From Betaproteobacteria bacterium HGW-Betaproteobacteria-14 (lineage in GTDB: Bacteria; Pseudomonadota; Gammaproteobacteria; Burkholderiales; Rhodocyclaceae): a stretch of DNA of 39,487 nt. The notes beneath the pieces are model-generated. The model worked only from the letters and a program-made list of their open reading frames with translations, did not search any database and had not been told where the DNA came from. The stretch spans positions 1-39,487 of the forward strand of contig PHCS01000020.1 of the NCBI GenBank assembly GCA_002840845.1, read 5' to 3'. Below, piece by piece: positions 13,289 through 23,041 of the stretch; the first letter of the stretch is position 1; every line of letters begins with the position of its first letter. A program made the translations under genes and the position numbers.

Positions 13289-15367
13289 TTACAGGAAATA
13301 GTCGAAATCGCGCTCGCTGCGCAGGCGGCGGCGCAGGCGCAGGATGTGCACCGGCGAGGACTGCGGGTCGAGGCGCACGAAGTTGCGCGGGCCCTGCCAG
13401 AGGAAGCGGGCGCCGGACAGCAGGTCATGGGCCTGGTAGGGGCGGGCGGCATCGACGCCGAGTTCGTCCAGCGGCAGTTCGATCCAGCCCGACTGGGCGT
13501 TGTGCGGGTCGAGGTTGGCGACCACGACGATGGTGCTGAGGCCCTCCGCATCTGCTGCGCCCGACTTGCTGTAGCAGAGCAGCATGTCGTTGTCGACCGG
13601 ATGGAAGCGCAGGTTCCAGTCCGTCTGCAGGGCGGGGTTCTCCTTGCGGATGCAGTTCAGGCGCGCGATGTAGTCCTTCAGGCTGTCGGCCCGCTCGAGG
13701 TCCCAGCGCCGCACCTGGTATTTCTCGGAATCGAGGTATTCCTCGCCGCCCGGGTCGCGCGCCTCGTGCTCCATCAGTTCATAGGCGGGCCCATAGATGC
13801 CGTAGTTGGCGCCCAGCGTGGCGGCCAGCGCGACGCGCAGCATGAAGGCGGGGCGGCCGCCGTATTGCAGGAACTCGGTGAGGATGTCCGGCGTGTTGGG
13901 CCACAGGTTGGGGCGGAAGTATTCGCGCGAATCGTCCTTCGTCAGCTCGGTGAAATAGTCGACCAGCTCCTGCTTGGTGTTGCGCCAGGCGAAGTAGGTG
14001 TAGGACTGCGTGAAGCCGAGCTTGGCCAGTCGATGCATGATGCGCGGCCGCGTGAAGGCTTCGGCCAGGAAGATCGCATCGGGATGCGTCAGTTTCACTT
14101 CGCCGATGAGCCATTCCCACATCGGGAAGGGCTTGGTGTGGGGGTTGTCCACGCGGAAGATGCGCACGCCCTGTTCGAGCCAGAAATCGAAGATGCTCTT
14201 CAGTTCAAGCCAGAGTTCGAGCCAATCTTCGTTCTCGAAATCGAAGGGATAGATGTCCTGGTACTTCTTGGGCGGATTCTCGGCGTACTGCACGGTGCCG
14301 TCCGGCCGCCAGCGGAACCAGGACGGATGTTCGCGCACGTAGGGGTGGTCCGGCGCGCACTGGAAGGCGATGTCCATCGCCACCTCGATGCCGTATTCGC
14401 GTGCGCGCAGCACCAGCCGGCGAAAATCGTCCAGGGTGCCGAGTTCCGCGTGAACCGCCTTGTGGCCGCCGTCGGCGGCGCCGATGGCCCACGGGCTGCC
14501 CGGATCGCCCGCCGTGACCGTGAGCGCATTGTTGGGCCCCTTGCGGAAGGCTGCGCCGATCGGGTGGATGGGCGGCAGGTAGAGCACGTCGAAGCCCATT
14601 TCGGCGATATAGGGCAGCCGCTTCTCGCATTCGGCGAAATTGCCGTGGTCGGCGCCCTCGGCAAGGCAGGAACGGGGGAACAGTTCGTACCAGGCCGAGA
14701 AGCGGGCCCGCCCAGGGTCGACCGTGACGGCGAGCACCTTGTCGTACCAGCTGGCATGGTGGCGCTCGCCGTAGGCGGCCATCAGCAGGGCCAGTTCCTC
14801 GTCCATGCCGGCTTTGCGGCTCGCAGCCGGTGTCGTGGCGCTGCGCAGTCGGGCGGCATGGTCGAGCAGGCGGCTGCCGGCCGTGCCGATCGCACGTGCG
14901 GCGGCGGCTTCGACGAGTTCGGCGCCGACCAGCATGGCGACGGCAATATCCTTCTCGTCCTCGCGCCGTGCCAGGTCGTGGCGCCAGGTCAGGAAACGGT
15001 CTATCCACGCGACCAGGGTATATTCATAAGCGCCGACCGTGTCGACGTCGAAGGCCGCCCGCCAACGATCATTGCCGAGCGGCTTCAGCGGCGTCTCGCG
15101 CCACTCCGATTCGCCGGCAGGACGATGGCACAGCATGCAGCTGATCACATCGTGGCCATCGCAGAAGATGTTCGCCTCGACCTGCACTTCCTCCCCGACG
15201 CAGCGCTTCGCCGGAAACCGGCCGGCATCCACCTCGGGCTTGACGCCTTCTATGACGACCCGCGCCCTGCCGTCGGCTTTTGAGACTTCCAGCATGGGGA
15301 TCTTGTCGGTGTCCAGAACGCGTGTGTCTGGAGTGTCCGGTATCCGGGTCTCTTCAGTTTCCATCAT
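13289..15367 (-). CDS. glgE: alpha-1,4-glucan:maltose-1-phosphate maltosyltransferase GlgE
   Basis: Extends alpha-1,4-glucan by maltosyl units from maltose-1-phosphate, releasing phosphate. It has 692 residues with the GlgE domain order: N-terminal beta-sandwich and helical part (to about 215), then a GH13 barrel. D407 in RIFRVDNPHTKPFPMWEWL is the expected nucleophile and E436 in IFLAEAFTRP the acid/base; their 29-residue spacing matches the characterised Streptomyces enzyme (D394/E423). IHPIGAAFRKGPNN and ENPPKKYQDIYP are typical GlgE stretches. Two tandem ATGs at 15367 and 15364 follow GGGAG; the gap from the glgB stop is 13 bases. Confidence 0.95.
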   Translation of the reverse strand: MMETEETRIPDTPDTRVLDTDKIPMLEVSKADGRARVVIEGVKPEVDAGRFPAKRCVGEEVQVEANIFCDGHDVISCMLCHRPAGESEWRETPLKPLGNDRWRAAFDVDTVGAYEYTLVAWIDRFLTWRHDLARREDEKDIAVAMLVGAELVEAAAARAIGTAGSRLLDHAARLRSATTPAASRKAGMDEELALLMAAYGERHHASWYDKVLAVTVDPGRARFSAWYELFPRSCLAEGADHGNFAECEKRLPYIAEMGFDVLYLPPIHPIGAAFRKGPNNALTVTAGDPGSPWAIGAADGGHKAVHAELGTLDDFRRLVLRAREYGIEVAMDIAFQCAPDHPYVREHPSWFRWRPDGTVQYAENPPKKYQDIYPFDFENEDWLELWLELKSIFDFWLEQGVRIFRVDNPHTKPFPMWEWLIGEVKLTHPDAIFLAEAFTRPRIMHRLAKLGFTQSYTYFAWRNTKQELVDYFTELTKDDSREYFRPNLWPNTPDILTEFLQYGGRPAFMLRVALAATLGANYGIYGPAYELMEHEARDPGGEEYLDSEKYQVRRWDLERADSLKDYIARLNCIRKENPALQTDWNLRFHPVDNDMLLCYSKSGAADAEGLSTIVVVANLDPHNAQSGWIELPLDELGVDAARPYQAHDLLSGARFLWQGPRNFVRLDPQSSPVHILRLRRRLRSERDFDYFL

Positions 15368-15380
15368 GCGTGGTTCTCCC

Positions 15381-17320
<1,940 letters not shown>

Positions 17321-17324
<4 letters not shown>

Positions 17325-18259
17325 GTCTGCCTCCCGACGGTTCGTTCCGGCTCGATGACGTGCGTTTCCCGGGCCAGTCTGAAGGGAGGCGCCACGCCGG
17401 CTTTCGGCTCGCCGGCATACACCGTCAGGTGGGGGAAGGGGATCTCGATGCCGGCGGCGTCGAAGGCGGCCTTCAGGCGCCGCAGGTACTCGCGGCGCAC
17501 GTTCCACTGTTCCAGCGGCGCGACCTTGAACCTGCAGCGCAGGATGACGGCGGAGTCGGCCCAGTTCTCCACCCCGACGATTTCCACGTCCTGCAATATC
17601 TTCGGCCCGAACACCGGGTCCGCCTTCAGCGCCGCGCCTGCAGCGCGCATCACCTCAAGAGCCTCGTCGGCGTTCTCGCGATAGGCGACGCCCACGTCGA
17701 CCACGGCATAGGCGAAGCCGCGCGACTTGTTGATCACGGTCACGATGCTGCCGTTGGGGATGAAGTGCACATTGCCGTCGTAGTCGCGCAGGCGCACGTA
17801 GCGCAGCGTGACTTCCTCGACGAGGCCGCCCTGTCCGCCCACTTCGACGACATCGCCCTGGCGCACCTGATCCTCCAACAGCAGGAAGAAGCCGTTGAAA
17901 TAATCCTTGATCAGGCTCTGCGCGCCGAAGCCGACCGCCAGGCCGATGACGCCGGCCGCGCCGAGGATCGGCGCGACGGAGATGCCCAGCTCGCCCAGGA
18001 TCAGCGTACCCGCGATAAGGGCGACGACGACAGAGGTGATGTAGCGGAAGACGCGGCCCAGGGTTTCGATGCGCTTGATCTCCTCTGCGCTGCGCACCGA
18101 TTTGCTGACGTAGATGCGGAATGTCCGGATCATCTTGTGCGCAACCGCAAGGATTGCCAGGGACAGCAGGACAATGACGAGAATGCGCACGCCGGTTCCG
18201 GCAAGCGCGGCCCATTCGCCGCCGCGCGCCGCGTGGATGGAGTCGATTAGAGCATTCAT
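17321..18259 (-). CDS. mechanosensitive ion channel of the MscS family
   Basis: Small inner-membrane MscS-type channel of 312 residues that would open under membrane tension and release solutes in hypo-osmotic shock. After a short periplasmic start come hydrophobic helices ([37 protein letters not shown]) and the pore-lining TM3 with its Gly/Ala-rich face ([32 protein letters not shown]), then the cytoplasmic beta domain ([40 protein letters not shown]) and alpha/beta C-terminus. ATG at 18259 follows GGGAG by 11 bases; an upstream in-frame Met at 18307 is less likely. It is the first gene of the operon and overlaps glgB by four bases, tying the channel to trehalose and glycogen enzymes. Confidence 0.88.
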
Positions 18260-18483
18260 GAGGTAACAATCTCCCGATGCAGGCCGCCCGCCTTCGACAT
18301 GAATCAAAGAATATTAAGCGACTTGATTTTCAGCTTGACGGAATTAATATGTTTGTGCAAAATATTATTGCATAAAACCTAAGAATCATCAAGGGAAACA
18401 CGCACTCAAATGACAGTTGGTTTTCTGCGCATTGATGCGTATAACTGCGGCGGGCCGTCGCAAGCAGTCGCAAGGAGCTTGAA
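18260..18483. promoter_or_regulatory. divergent regulatory region between the glg/tre operon and marR
   Basis: An AT-rich stretch in otherwise GC-rich DNA. On the plus strand TTGACG (18335-18340) and CAAAAT (18358-18363), 17 bases apart, could be a promoter for the marR gene. A palindrome overlaps the -10 (separate entry). On the minus strand TAATAT (about 18312-18317) is a -10 candidate for the operon, but no good -35 is visible. AAGGAG at 18472-18477 is the marR ribosome binding site. Confidence 0.5.
18356..18372. promoter_or_regulatory. candidate MarR-type operator palindrome
   Basis: TGCAA-AATATTA-TTGCA is an interrupted palindrome of the size and AT content bound by winged-helix MarR dimers. 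It overlaps the proposed -10 of marR and lies about 100 bases upstream of the mscS-like start, so binding could control both directions. Inferred from position and symmetry only. Confidence 0.4.
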
Positions 18484-18990
18484 ATGGAAGGAAATGTGAT
18501 CACCCCGCGAAGCAGGGTCCGGCGCGCGAAAGGCGAGAGCCGCGCGGAGGAGGTGTTTGCCAAGATGCTGACGATCCAGCGCGCCATTCAGTCCGGCATG
18601 CAGGCGATGGATGGCAGCGTGGGCATGAGCGGATCGCAGCTGTCGGCCATGTGGCATATCTCCGCTACGCCGGGCCTGCGCGTCACCGCACTGGCCACGG
18701 CGATGTGCGTGCAGCATTCCACGGCAAGCAACCTGCTCGACAAGCTGGAGAAACGCGACCTGATTCGGCGCGAACGCAACTCGCAGGACCAGCGCGTGGT
18801 CAGCGTATTCCTGACGGATCGCGGCCACGAGATCGTGAAGAAGATGCCCGGCCCCTTGCACGGCAAGCTGCGCAATGCCCTGCGCGACCTGCCGGAAAGC
18901 GTGCTGGACAGCCTGGGGACGGGCATGACCGCCCTGCTGGCCAGTCTTTCATCGGCGACGAAAGAGAAGGAAAATGGGAAACCACGTTAA
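18484..18990 (+). CDS. MarR family winged-helix transcriptional regulator
   Basis: A 168-residue protein with the MarR layout: an N-terminal dimerisation helix (EEVFAKMLTIQRAIQSGMQAM), a winged helix (SGSQLSAMWHISATPGLRVTALATAMCVQHSTASNLLDKLEKRDLIRRERNSQDQRVVSVFLTDRG written in pieces: recognition helix around VQHSTASNLLDKLE, wing RRERNSQDQRVVSVFLT) and C-terminal helices. AAGGAG 6 bases before ATG 18484 supports the start. It is divergent from the glg/tre operon and 27 bases upstream of the lapA-like gene, so it may control either unit or itself. Effector unknown. Confidence 0.88.
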   Translation: MEGNVITPRSRVRRAKGESRAEEVFAKMLTIQRAIQSGMQAMDGSVGMSGSQLSAMWHISATPGLRVTALATAMCVQHSTASNLLDKLEKRDLIRRERNSQDQRVVSVFLTDRGHEIVKKMPGPLHGKLRNALRDLPESVLDSLGTGMTALLASLSSATKEKENGKPR

Positions 18991-19017
18991 AACATCATTG
19001 CGGAAAGGCAGGGCATC

Positions 19018-19410
19018 ATGCAGCTCATCGTGATTCTGGGGATCATCGTGGCGATCGGCGGCGTCTCCTTCGCGCTGCAGAACACCGTTCCCGTGACCGT
19101 GACTTTCCTGGTCTGGCGCTTCGACAGCTCGCTGGCCATGGTGCTGCTCCTCTCGCTCGCGCTGGGCGCCCTGATGGTGGCGCTGGTATCCACGCCGGCG
19201 ACGCTGAAGGCGCAATGGGCGGCGGCGCGGCTGCGCAAGCAGCTCGACACGGCGCAATCCGCCAACCAGGCCCTGGAGAAGCGCATTACCCAACTGGAAG
19301 GCAAGCTGGCTGCGCTGCCGCAGCCGGCCGCTGCGCAGCCGGTGGCGTCGGCGCCGATCATGCCGACCTTCCCGATGACCGATTCAGCGCATGACAGGGA
19401 CCGCCTATGA
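19018..19410 (+). CDS. LapA-domain (DUF1049) inner membrane protein
   Basis: A 130-residue protein with two hydrophobic helices (about 3-21, LIVILGIIVAIGGVSFALQN; about 37-60, SLAMVLLLSLALGALMVALVS) separated by a short TVPVTVTFLVWRF segment that is characteristic of the LapA/YciS domain. A soluble, probably coiled-coil region follows (about 66-103, AAARLRKQLDTAQSANQALEKRITQLEGKL), then a Pro/Ala tail. E. coli LapA works with LapB in controlling lipopolysaccharide synthesis; whether this one does is unknown because no lapB neighbour is present. Its last four bases overlap the next start. Confidence 0.8.
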   Translation: MQLIVILGIIVAIGGVSFALQNTVPVTVTFLVWRFDSSLAMVLLLSLALGALMVALVSTPATLKAQWAAARLRKQLDTAQSANQALEKRITQLEGKLAALPQPAAAQPVASAPIMPTFPMTDSAHDRDRL

Positions 19411-20123
19411 GCAGTGTGCTGAATGCAGGCAGGGAGGTGGTCGGCAAATCGGGCAGGTCAGGCCTGAGCTTTCGGCTGCGCAACCTGACCGAAGCCGATT
19501 TCGGTCAGGTCATCGACCTGCAGACCCGCGTCTATCCCGACATCCCGGCCTTCCGCAGTGACCATCTCGGGCACCAGCTCGAGGTCTTTCCCCAGGGCCA
19601 GTTCGTCGTCGAGGATGGCGATCACATCGTCGGCGCCGCCAGCTCGCTGGTGGTGCTGTGGGACGACTACGGCCTGCACCACACCTGGAAGAGCGTGACG
19701 GGGGAAGGCACCTTCTCCACGCACAACATGCAGGGGCGCACGCTCTACGGCGCGGAGGTCTGCGTCGACCCGGCGATCCGCAAGAGCGGCATCGGCCACC
19801 TGATCTACCAGGCCCGGCGGCGCCTGTGCCGCGAGATGAACCTCAAGCGCATCATCGCCGCCGGCCGCCTGCCGGGCTACCACAACCATGCGAACCAGAT
19901 GTCGGCGGAACTGTATGCGCAGAAAGTGGTCTGGGGAGACATCTACGATCCGGTGCTGCGCTTCCAGGTCGGCGAGGGCTTCCAGTATTGCGGGGTGATC
20001 GAGGGCTACCTGCCCAGCGACGCCGACTCGCTGGGCAATGCCGCGCTGATCGTCTGGCTGAACCCGCGCTACAACCCGAACAAGCCGACTCTGGCGCCGC
20101 CCGAGATAAGGAGCTTCAGATGA
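19407..20123 (+). CDS. GNAT family N-acetyltransferase
   Basis: A 238-residue protein. The GNAT fold is visible as FRLRNLTEADFGQVIDLQTRVYPD near the N-terminus, then VGAASSLVVLW, and the acetyl-CoA pyrophosphate loop region EVCVDPAIRKSGIGHLIYQARRRLC (about 112-136), a variant of the R/Q-x-x-G-x-G/A motif. It starts in an ATGA overlap with the lapA-like gene and ends in an ATGA overlap with the nitrilase gene. In many bacteria a GNAT domain and a nitrilase domain of this kind are fused in one protein; here they are two overlapping genes. Substrate unknown. Confidence 0.85.
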   Translation: MSSVLNAGREVVGKSGRSGLSFRLRNLTEADFGQVIDLQTRVYPDIPAFRSDHLGHQLEVFPQGQFVVEDGDHIVGAASSLVVLWDDYGLHHTWKSVTGEGTFSTHNMQGRTLYGAEVCVDPAIRKSGIGHLIYQARRRLCREMNLKRIIAAGRLPGYHNHANQMSAELYAQKVVWGDIYDPVLRFQVGEGFQYCGVIEGYLPSDADSLGNAALIVWLNPRYNPNKPTLAPPEIRSFR

Positions 20124-21043
20124 GAGTCCGCATTGCGTCGGTCCAGTACCGCTTCCGCCAAATCGACGACTGGGAGGGTTTCGCCCGGCAGGTCGGCTTC
20201 GTCCTGCACGCCGCGGCCGACTACAAACCGCAGTTCGTCCTGCTGCCGGAGATTTTCACGACCCAGCTGCTCTGCTATATGGACAACGACGATGTCCATT
20301 CCGCGGTGCGCGCGCTGGCCGGCTACACGGAGCGCTACATCGCACTGATGCGCGAATTCGCCGTCGCCGACAACTACTACCTGATCGGCGGCAGCCATCC
20401 GACCCTGCGCGACGGCAAGCTCTACAACACCGCGTACCTATTCACCCCGAAGGGCGAAGTGTTCACCCAGGACAAGCTGCACCGCACGCGCTGGGAGAAG
20501 GACGAATGGAAGACGGAGCACGGCGACAGCCTGCAGGTCTTCGAGACCGAGCACGGCCGCATCGCCATCCTCATCTGCTACGACATCGAGTTCCCCGAAC
20601 TGGCGCGCCGCGTTTCCGAACTGGGCACCGAAATCATCTTCGTGCCCTCGTGCACCGACGACCGCCAGGGTTTCCTGCGCGTGCGCTACTGCTGCCATGC
20701 CCGCGCCATCGAAAACCAGGTGTATGTCGCCATGACCAGCACCGTCGGCAACCTGGGCGCGGAAGGCTTGCGGCTGCACTACGGCCAGGCCGCCATCATC
20801 ACGCCTTCGGACTTTCCCTTCGCCCGCGACGGCATCGCCGCCGAGGGCGTCATCAACGAGGAACAGATTATCGTCGCCGACGTCGACCTGCGCCTGCTCG
20901 ACGAGAACCGCCTGAAAGGCACCACCATCCCGCTGCTCGACAAGCGCACGGACTTCTATTCACTTACCGCACCGGTGATTGTCGATGTCCGCGGCGCCGT
21001 TGAAGCCCCGCAAGCGCTGGAAGCCGCCTCCACGCCGATCTGA
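20120..21043 (+). CDS. carbon-nitrogen hydrolase (nitrilase superfamily amidase)
   Basis: A 307-residue cytoplasmic hydrolase with the complete catalytic triad of the superfamily: E44 in LLPEIFTTQ, K119 in TQDKLHRTRWE and C153 in LICYDIEFPE. It would cleave a small amide or N-carbamoyl substrate; specificity cannot be read from the sequence. The ATG at 20120 overlaps the stop of the GNAT gene (ATGA). The longer frame that opens at 19658 overlaps GNAT out of frame and is not coding. The pairing suggests that the acetyltransferase and amidase act on the same metabolite. Confidence 0.9.
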   Translation: MRVRIASVQYRFRQIDDWEGFARQVGFVLHAAADYKPQFVLLPEIFTTQLLCYMDNDDVHSAVRALAGYTERYIALMREFAVADNYYLIGGSHPTLRDGKLYNTAYLFTPKGEVFTQDKLHRTRWEKDEWKTEHGDSLQVFETEHGRIAILICYDIEFPELARRVSELGTEIIFVPSCTDDRQGFLRVRYCCHARAIENQVYVAMTSTVGNLGAEGLRLHYGQAAIITPSDFPFARDGIAAEGVINEEQIIVADVDLRLLDENRLKGTTIPLLDKRTDFYSLTAPVIVDVRGAVEAPQALEAASTPI

Positions 21044-21169
21044 AAGCCCCGAAGCGCACATCATCCCGCGCTGCCCCAAGGCAGCACGGGTGCGTGCTTT
21101 CGCTCCGCGCATGGCAGTCAACCAGGAAAGAATTTATCGGGAATCGGATAAATGACTGGCACGCCCCAC

Positions 21170-21226
21170 GTAGGTCGGGCTTCAGCCCGACAACAGCGTT
21201 CGAAGTCGGCCTGAAGGCCGACCTAC
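21170..21226. repeat. REPIN-like pair of hairpins in inverted orientation
   Basis: Two short hairpins, GTCGGGC-TTCA-GCCCGAC (21175-21192) and GTCGGCC-TGAA-GGCCGAC (21205-21222), each next to a GTAGG/CCTAC end, face each other across a 12-base spacer. The arms match as inverted repeats except at two positions that compensate within each hairpin. This is the layout of REP doublets spread by REP-associated tyrosine transposases. It lies in the 192-base gap between the nitrilase gene and tamA. No transposase for it is in the window. Confidence 0.8.
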
Positions 21227-21235
21227 ATCCGACAG

Positions 21236-23041
21236 ATGCATATACGAGACTCAATAATGAGATTTTCCCCGGCAGTCCTATTTCCGGCGCACATGCTCGC
21301 CGTAGTGCAGCGGCTGACTTTTGCCGCATTGCTGGGGGTGTTCCTGGGCAGTGTCACGGCCGGTCACGCCGAGCCATTCCGCTACGAGCTCGTGCTGCAG
21401 GCGCCCGAGGCGGTGACCCCGATGCTGGAGCAGCACCTGGATGTCGCCCGCTGGCGCGACAATTCGCGCATGTCGCTGTCGCAGTTGCGCGTGGCGCATC
21501 GCGAGGCCGGGCGGCAGATCGCAGACCTGCTTGCCACCGAAGGCTATTTTTCCCCGCGCATCGAGGCCGTCCTCGACGAATCCGGCGCGGTGCCGACGGC
21601 GCGCTACAAGATCGATGCGGGGCCGCGCGCACGCGTCGCCGCCGTCGAGCTCGTCCTGGCCGGGGAGGACGCCGCAGCCGCCGACGCCATGGCGCAGGCG
21701 CGCGAGGACTGGTCGCTGCCCGTCGGCCAGCCCTTCCGCCAGGCCGACTGGGACGAGGCCAAGCGCGCGCTGCTGCAACGCTTCATCGCCGAGCGCTACG
21801 CCACCGCGCGCATCGCGTCGAGCCGCGCCGACGTCGACCCGGCGCAGGCGCAGGTTCGATTGCGCGTCGAGATCGACAGCGGCGCGTCGCACGCCTTCGG
21901 CGAACTGAACATCAGCGGCCTGCAGCGCTATCCCGAGCACATCGTGCGCCGCCTCAGCCCGATCCAGCCGGGCGATCCCTATTCCCTGGCGCAGGTGCTG
22001 AAGTTCCAGACGCGCCTGCAGGACAGCGGCTATTTCGAAAGCGTCGAGGTCCAGGCCGTGCCGCAGCCCGGCCGGCCCGAGGCGGTGCCGGTGACGGTCG
22101 CCCTGCGCGAGGCGAAGAGCAGCAAGGTCGGCCTCGGCGTCGGCTTCAGCACCAACACCGGCGCGCGCGGCCAGCTCGCCTACGACGACCACAACCTGCT
22201 CGATCGCGGCTGGCGCCTGCGCAGCGCGCTCTCCATCGAGCAGAAGCAGCAGTCGCTCGGCCTCGACATCGGCTTGCCGATCAGCGCAGAGGGCTGGCGC
22301 GACAGCTTCGGCGCCACCCTGCTGCGCAGCGACGTGCAGAACGAGACTACCGGCAGCCTGGGCCTGCGCGCCCGCCGCGCCTGGGGCAGCGAGCGCACCG
22401 AGCACGCCATGCGCATCGAATACCTCGCTGAAACCCGGCGCGTCGAAGGCTTCGGCGAGAGCAGCAGTTCCGCCATGACCTTCGGCTACTCGCTGACCCT
22501 GCGCCGGGTGGACACGCCGAGTTTCCCCAGCCGCGGCTATCTCGCCGGCATCGACCTCGACACGGCGCCGCTGTCCGCATTGGCCGACACGCCCTTCGTG
22601 CGCGCGCGCGGCCGCCTCTCGCACTTCACGCCGCTGGGCGAGCGCGGCACGCTGATCCTGCGCGGCGAACTGGGCGCCGTCTTTGCCAGCCGCCGCCAGG
22701 GCATCCCGCAGGCCTTCCTCTTCCGTGCCGGCGGCGACCAGTCGGTGCGCGGCTATGCCTACCAGAGCATCGGCGTCAAGGAAGGCCGCGCCATCGTCGG
22801 CGGGCGCTACCTCGCCCTTGGCAGCGCCGAGTACGTGCACTGGCTCGACAGGAAATGGGGCGCCGCCGTCTTCCTCGACGCCGGCACCGCCGTCGACGAC
22901 CTGGATCGGCGCAAGCTCTACGCCGGCTACGGCGTCGGCGTGCGCTGGAAGAGCCCGGTCGGCCCCTTGAGCGTCGACCTGGCGCGCGGCCACGACACCG
23001 GCAAGTTCCGCCTGCACTTTTCCGTGGGCTTCGCCTTCTGA
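21236..23041 (+). CDS. tamA: TamA-like Omp85 family outer membrane assembly protein
   Basis: Outer-membrane subunit of the translocation and assembly module. It has up to 601 residues: a signal peptide (hydrophobic stretch RLTFAALLGVFLGSVTAGHA, cleavage probably before EPFRYEL), POTRA domains (about 45-280, including SHAFGELNISGLQRYPEHIVRRLS) and a C-terminal 16-strand barrel with the RAGGDQSVRGYAYQSIG motif of Omp85 proteins and a final Phe (HFSVGFAF). Start is uncertain: ATG 21236 gives an extra N-terminus, while ATG 21257 or 21293 puts the signal peptide nearer the start. tamB follows with a one-base overlap. Bipartite repeat copy at 21298-21322. Confidence 0.9.
   Translation: MHIRDSIMRFSPAVLFPAHMLAVVQRLTFAALLGVFLGSVTAGHAEPFRYELVLQAPEAVTPMLEQHLDVARWRDNSRMSLSQLRVAHREAGRQIADLLATEGYFSPRIEAVLDESGAVPTARYKIDAGPRARVAAVELVLAGEDAAAADAMAQAREDWSLPVGQPFRQADWDEAKRALLQRFIAERYATARIASSRADVDPAQAQVRLRVEIDSGASHAFGELNISGLQRYPEHIVRRLSPIQPGDPYSLAQVLKFQTRLQDSGYFESVEVQAVPQPGRPEAVPVTVALREAKSSKVGLGVGFSTNTGARGQLAYDDHNLLDRGWRLRSALSIEQKQQSLGLDIGLPISAEGWRDSFGATLLRSDVQNETTGSLGLRARRAWGSERTEHAMRIEYLAETRRVEGFGESSSSAMTFGYSLTLRRVDTPSFPSRGYLAGIDLDTAPLSALADTPFVRARGRLSHFTPLGERGTLILRGELGAVFASRRQGIPQAFLFRAGGDQSVRGYAYQSIGVKEGRAIVGGRYLALGSAEYVHWLDRKWGAAVFLDAGTAVDDLDRRKLYAGYGVGVRWKSPVGPLSVDLARGHDTGKFRLHFSVGFAF
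21298..21322 (+). repeat. bipartite motif copy 2
   Basis: CGCCGT, 10 bases, CTGACTTT, within the signal-peptide coding part of tamA. It matches copy 6 at 20 of 25 positions. Confidence 0.65.
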
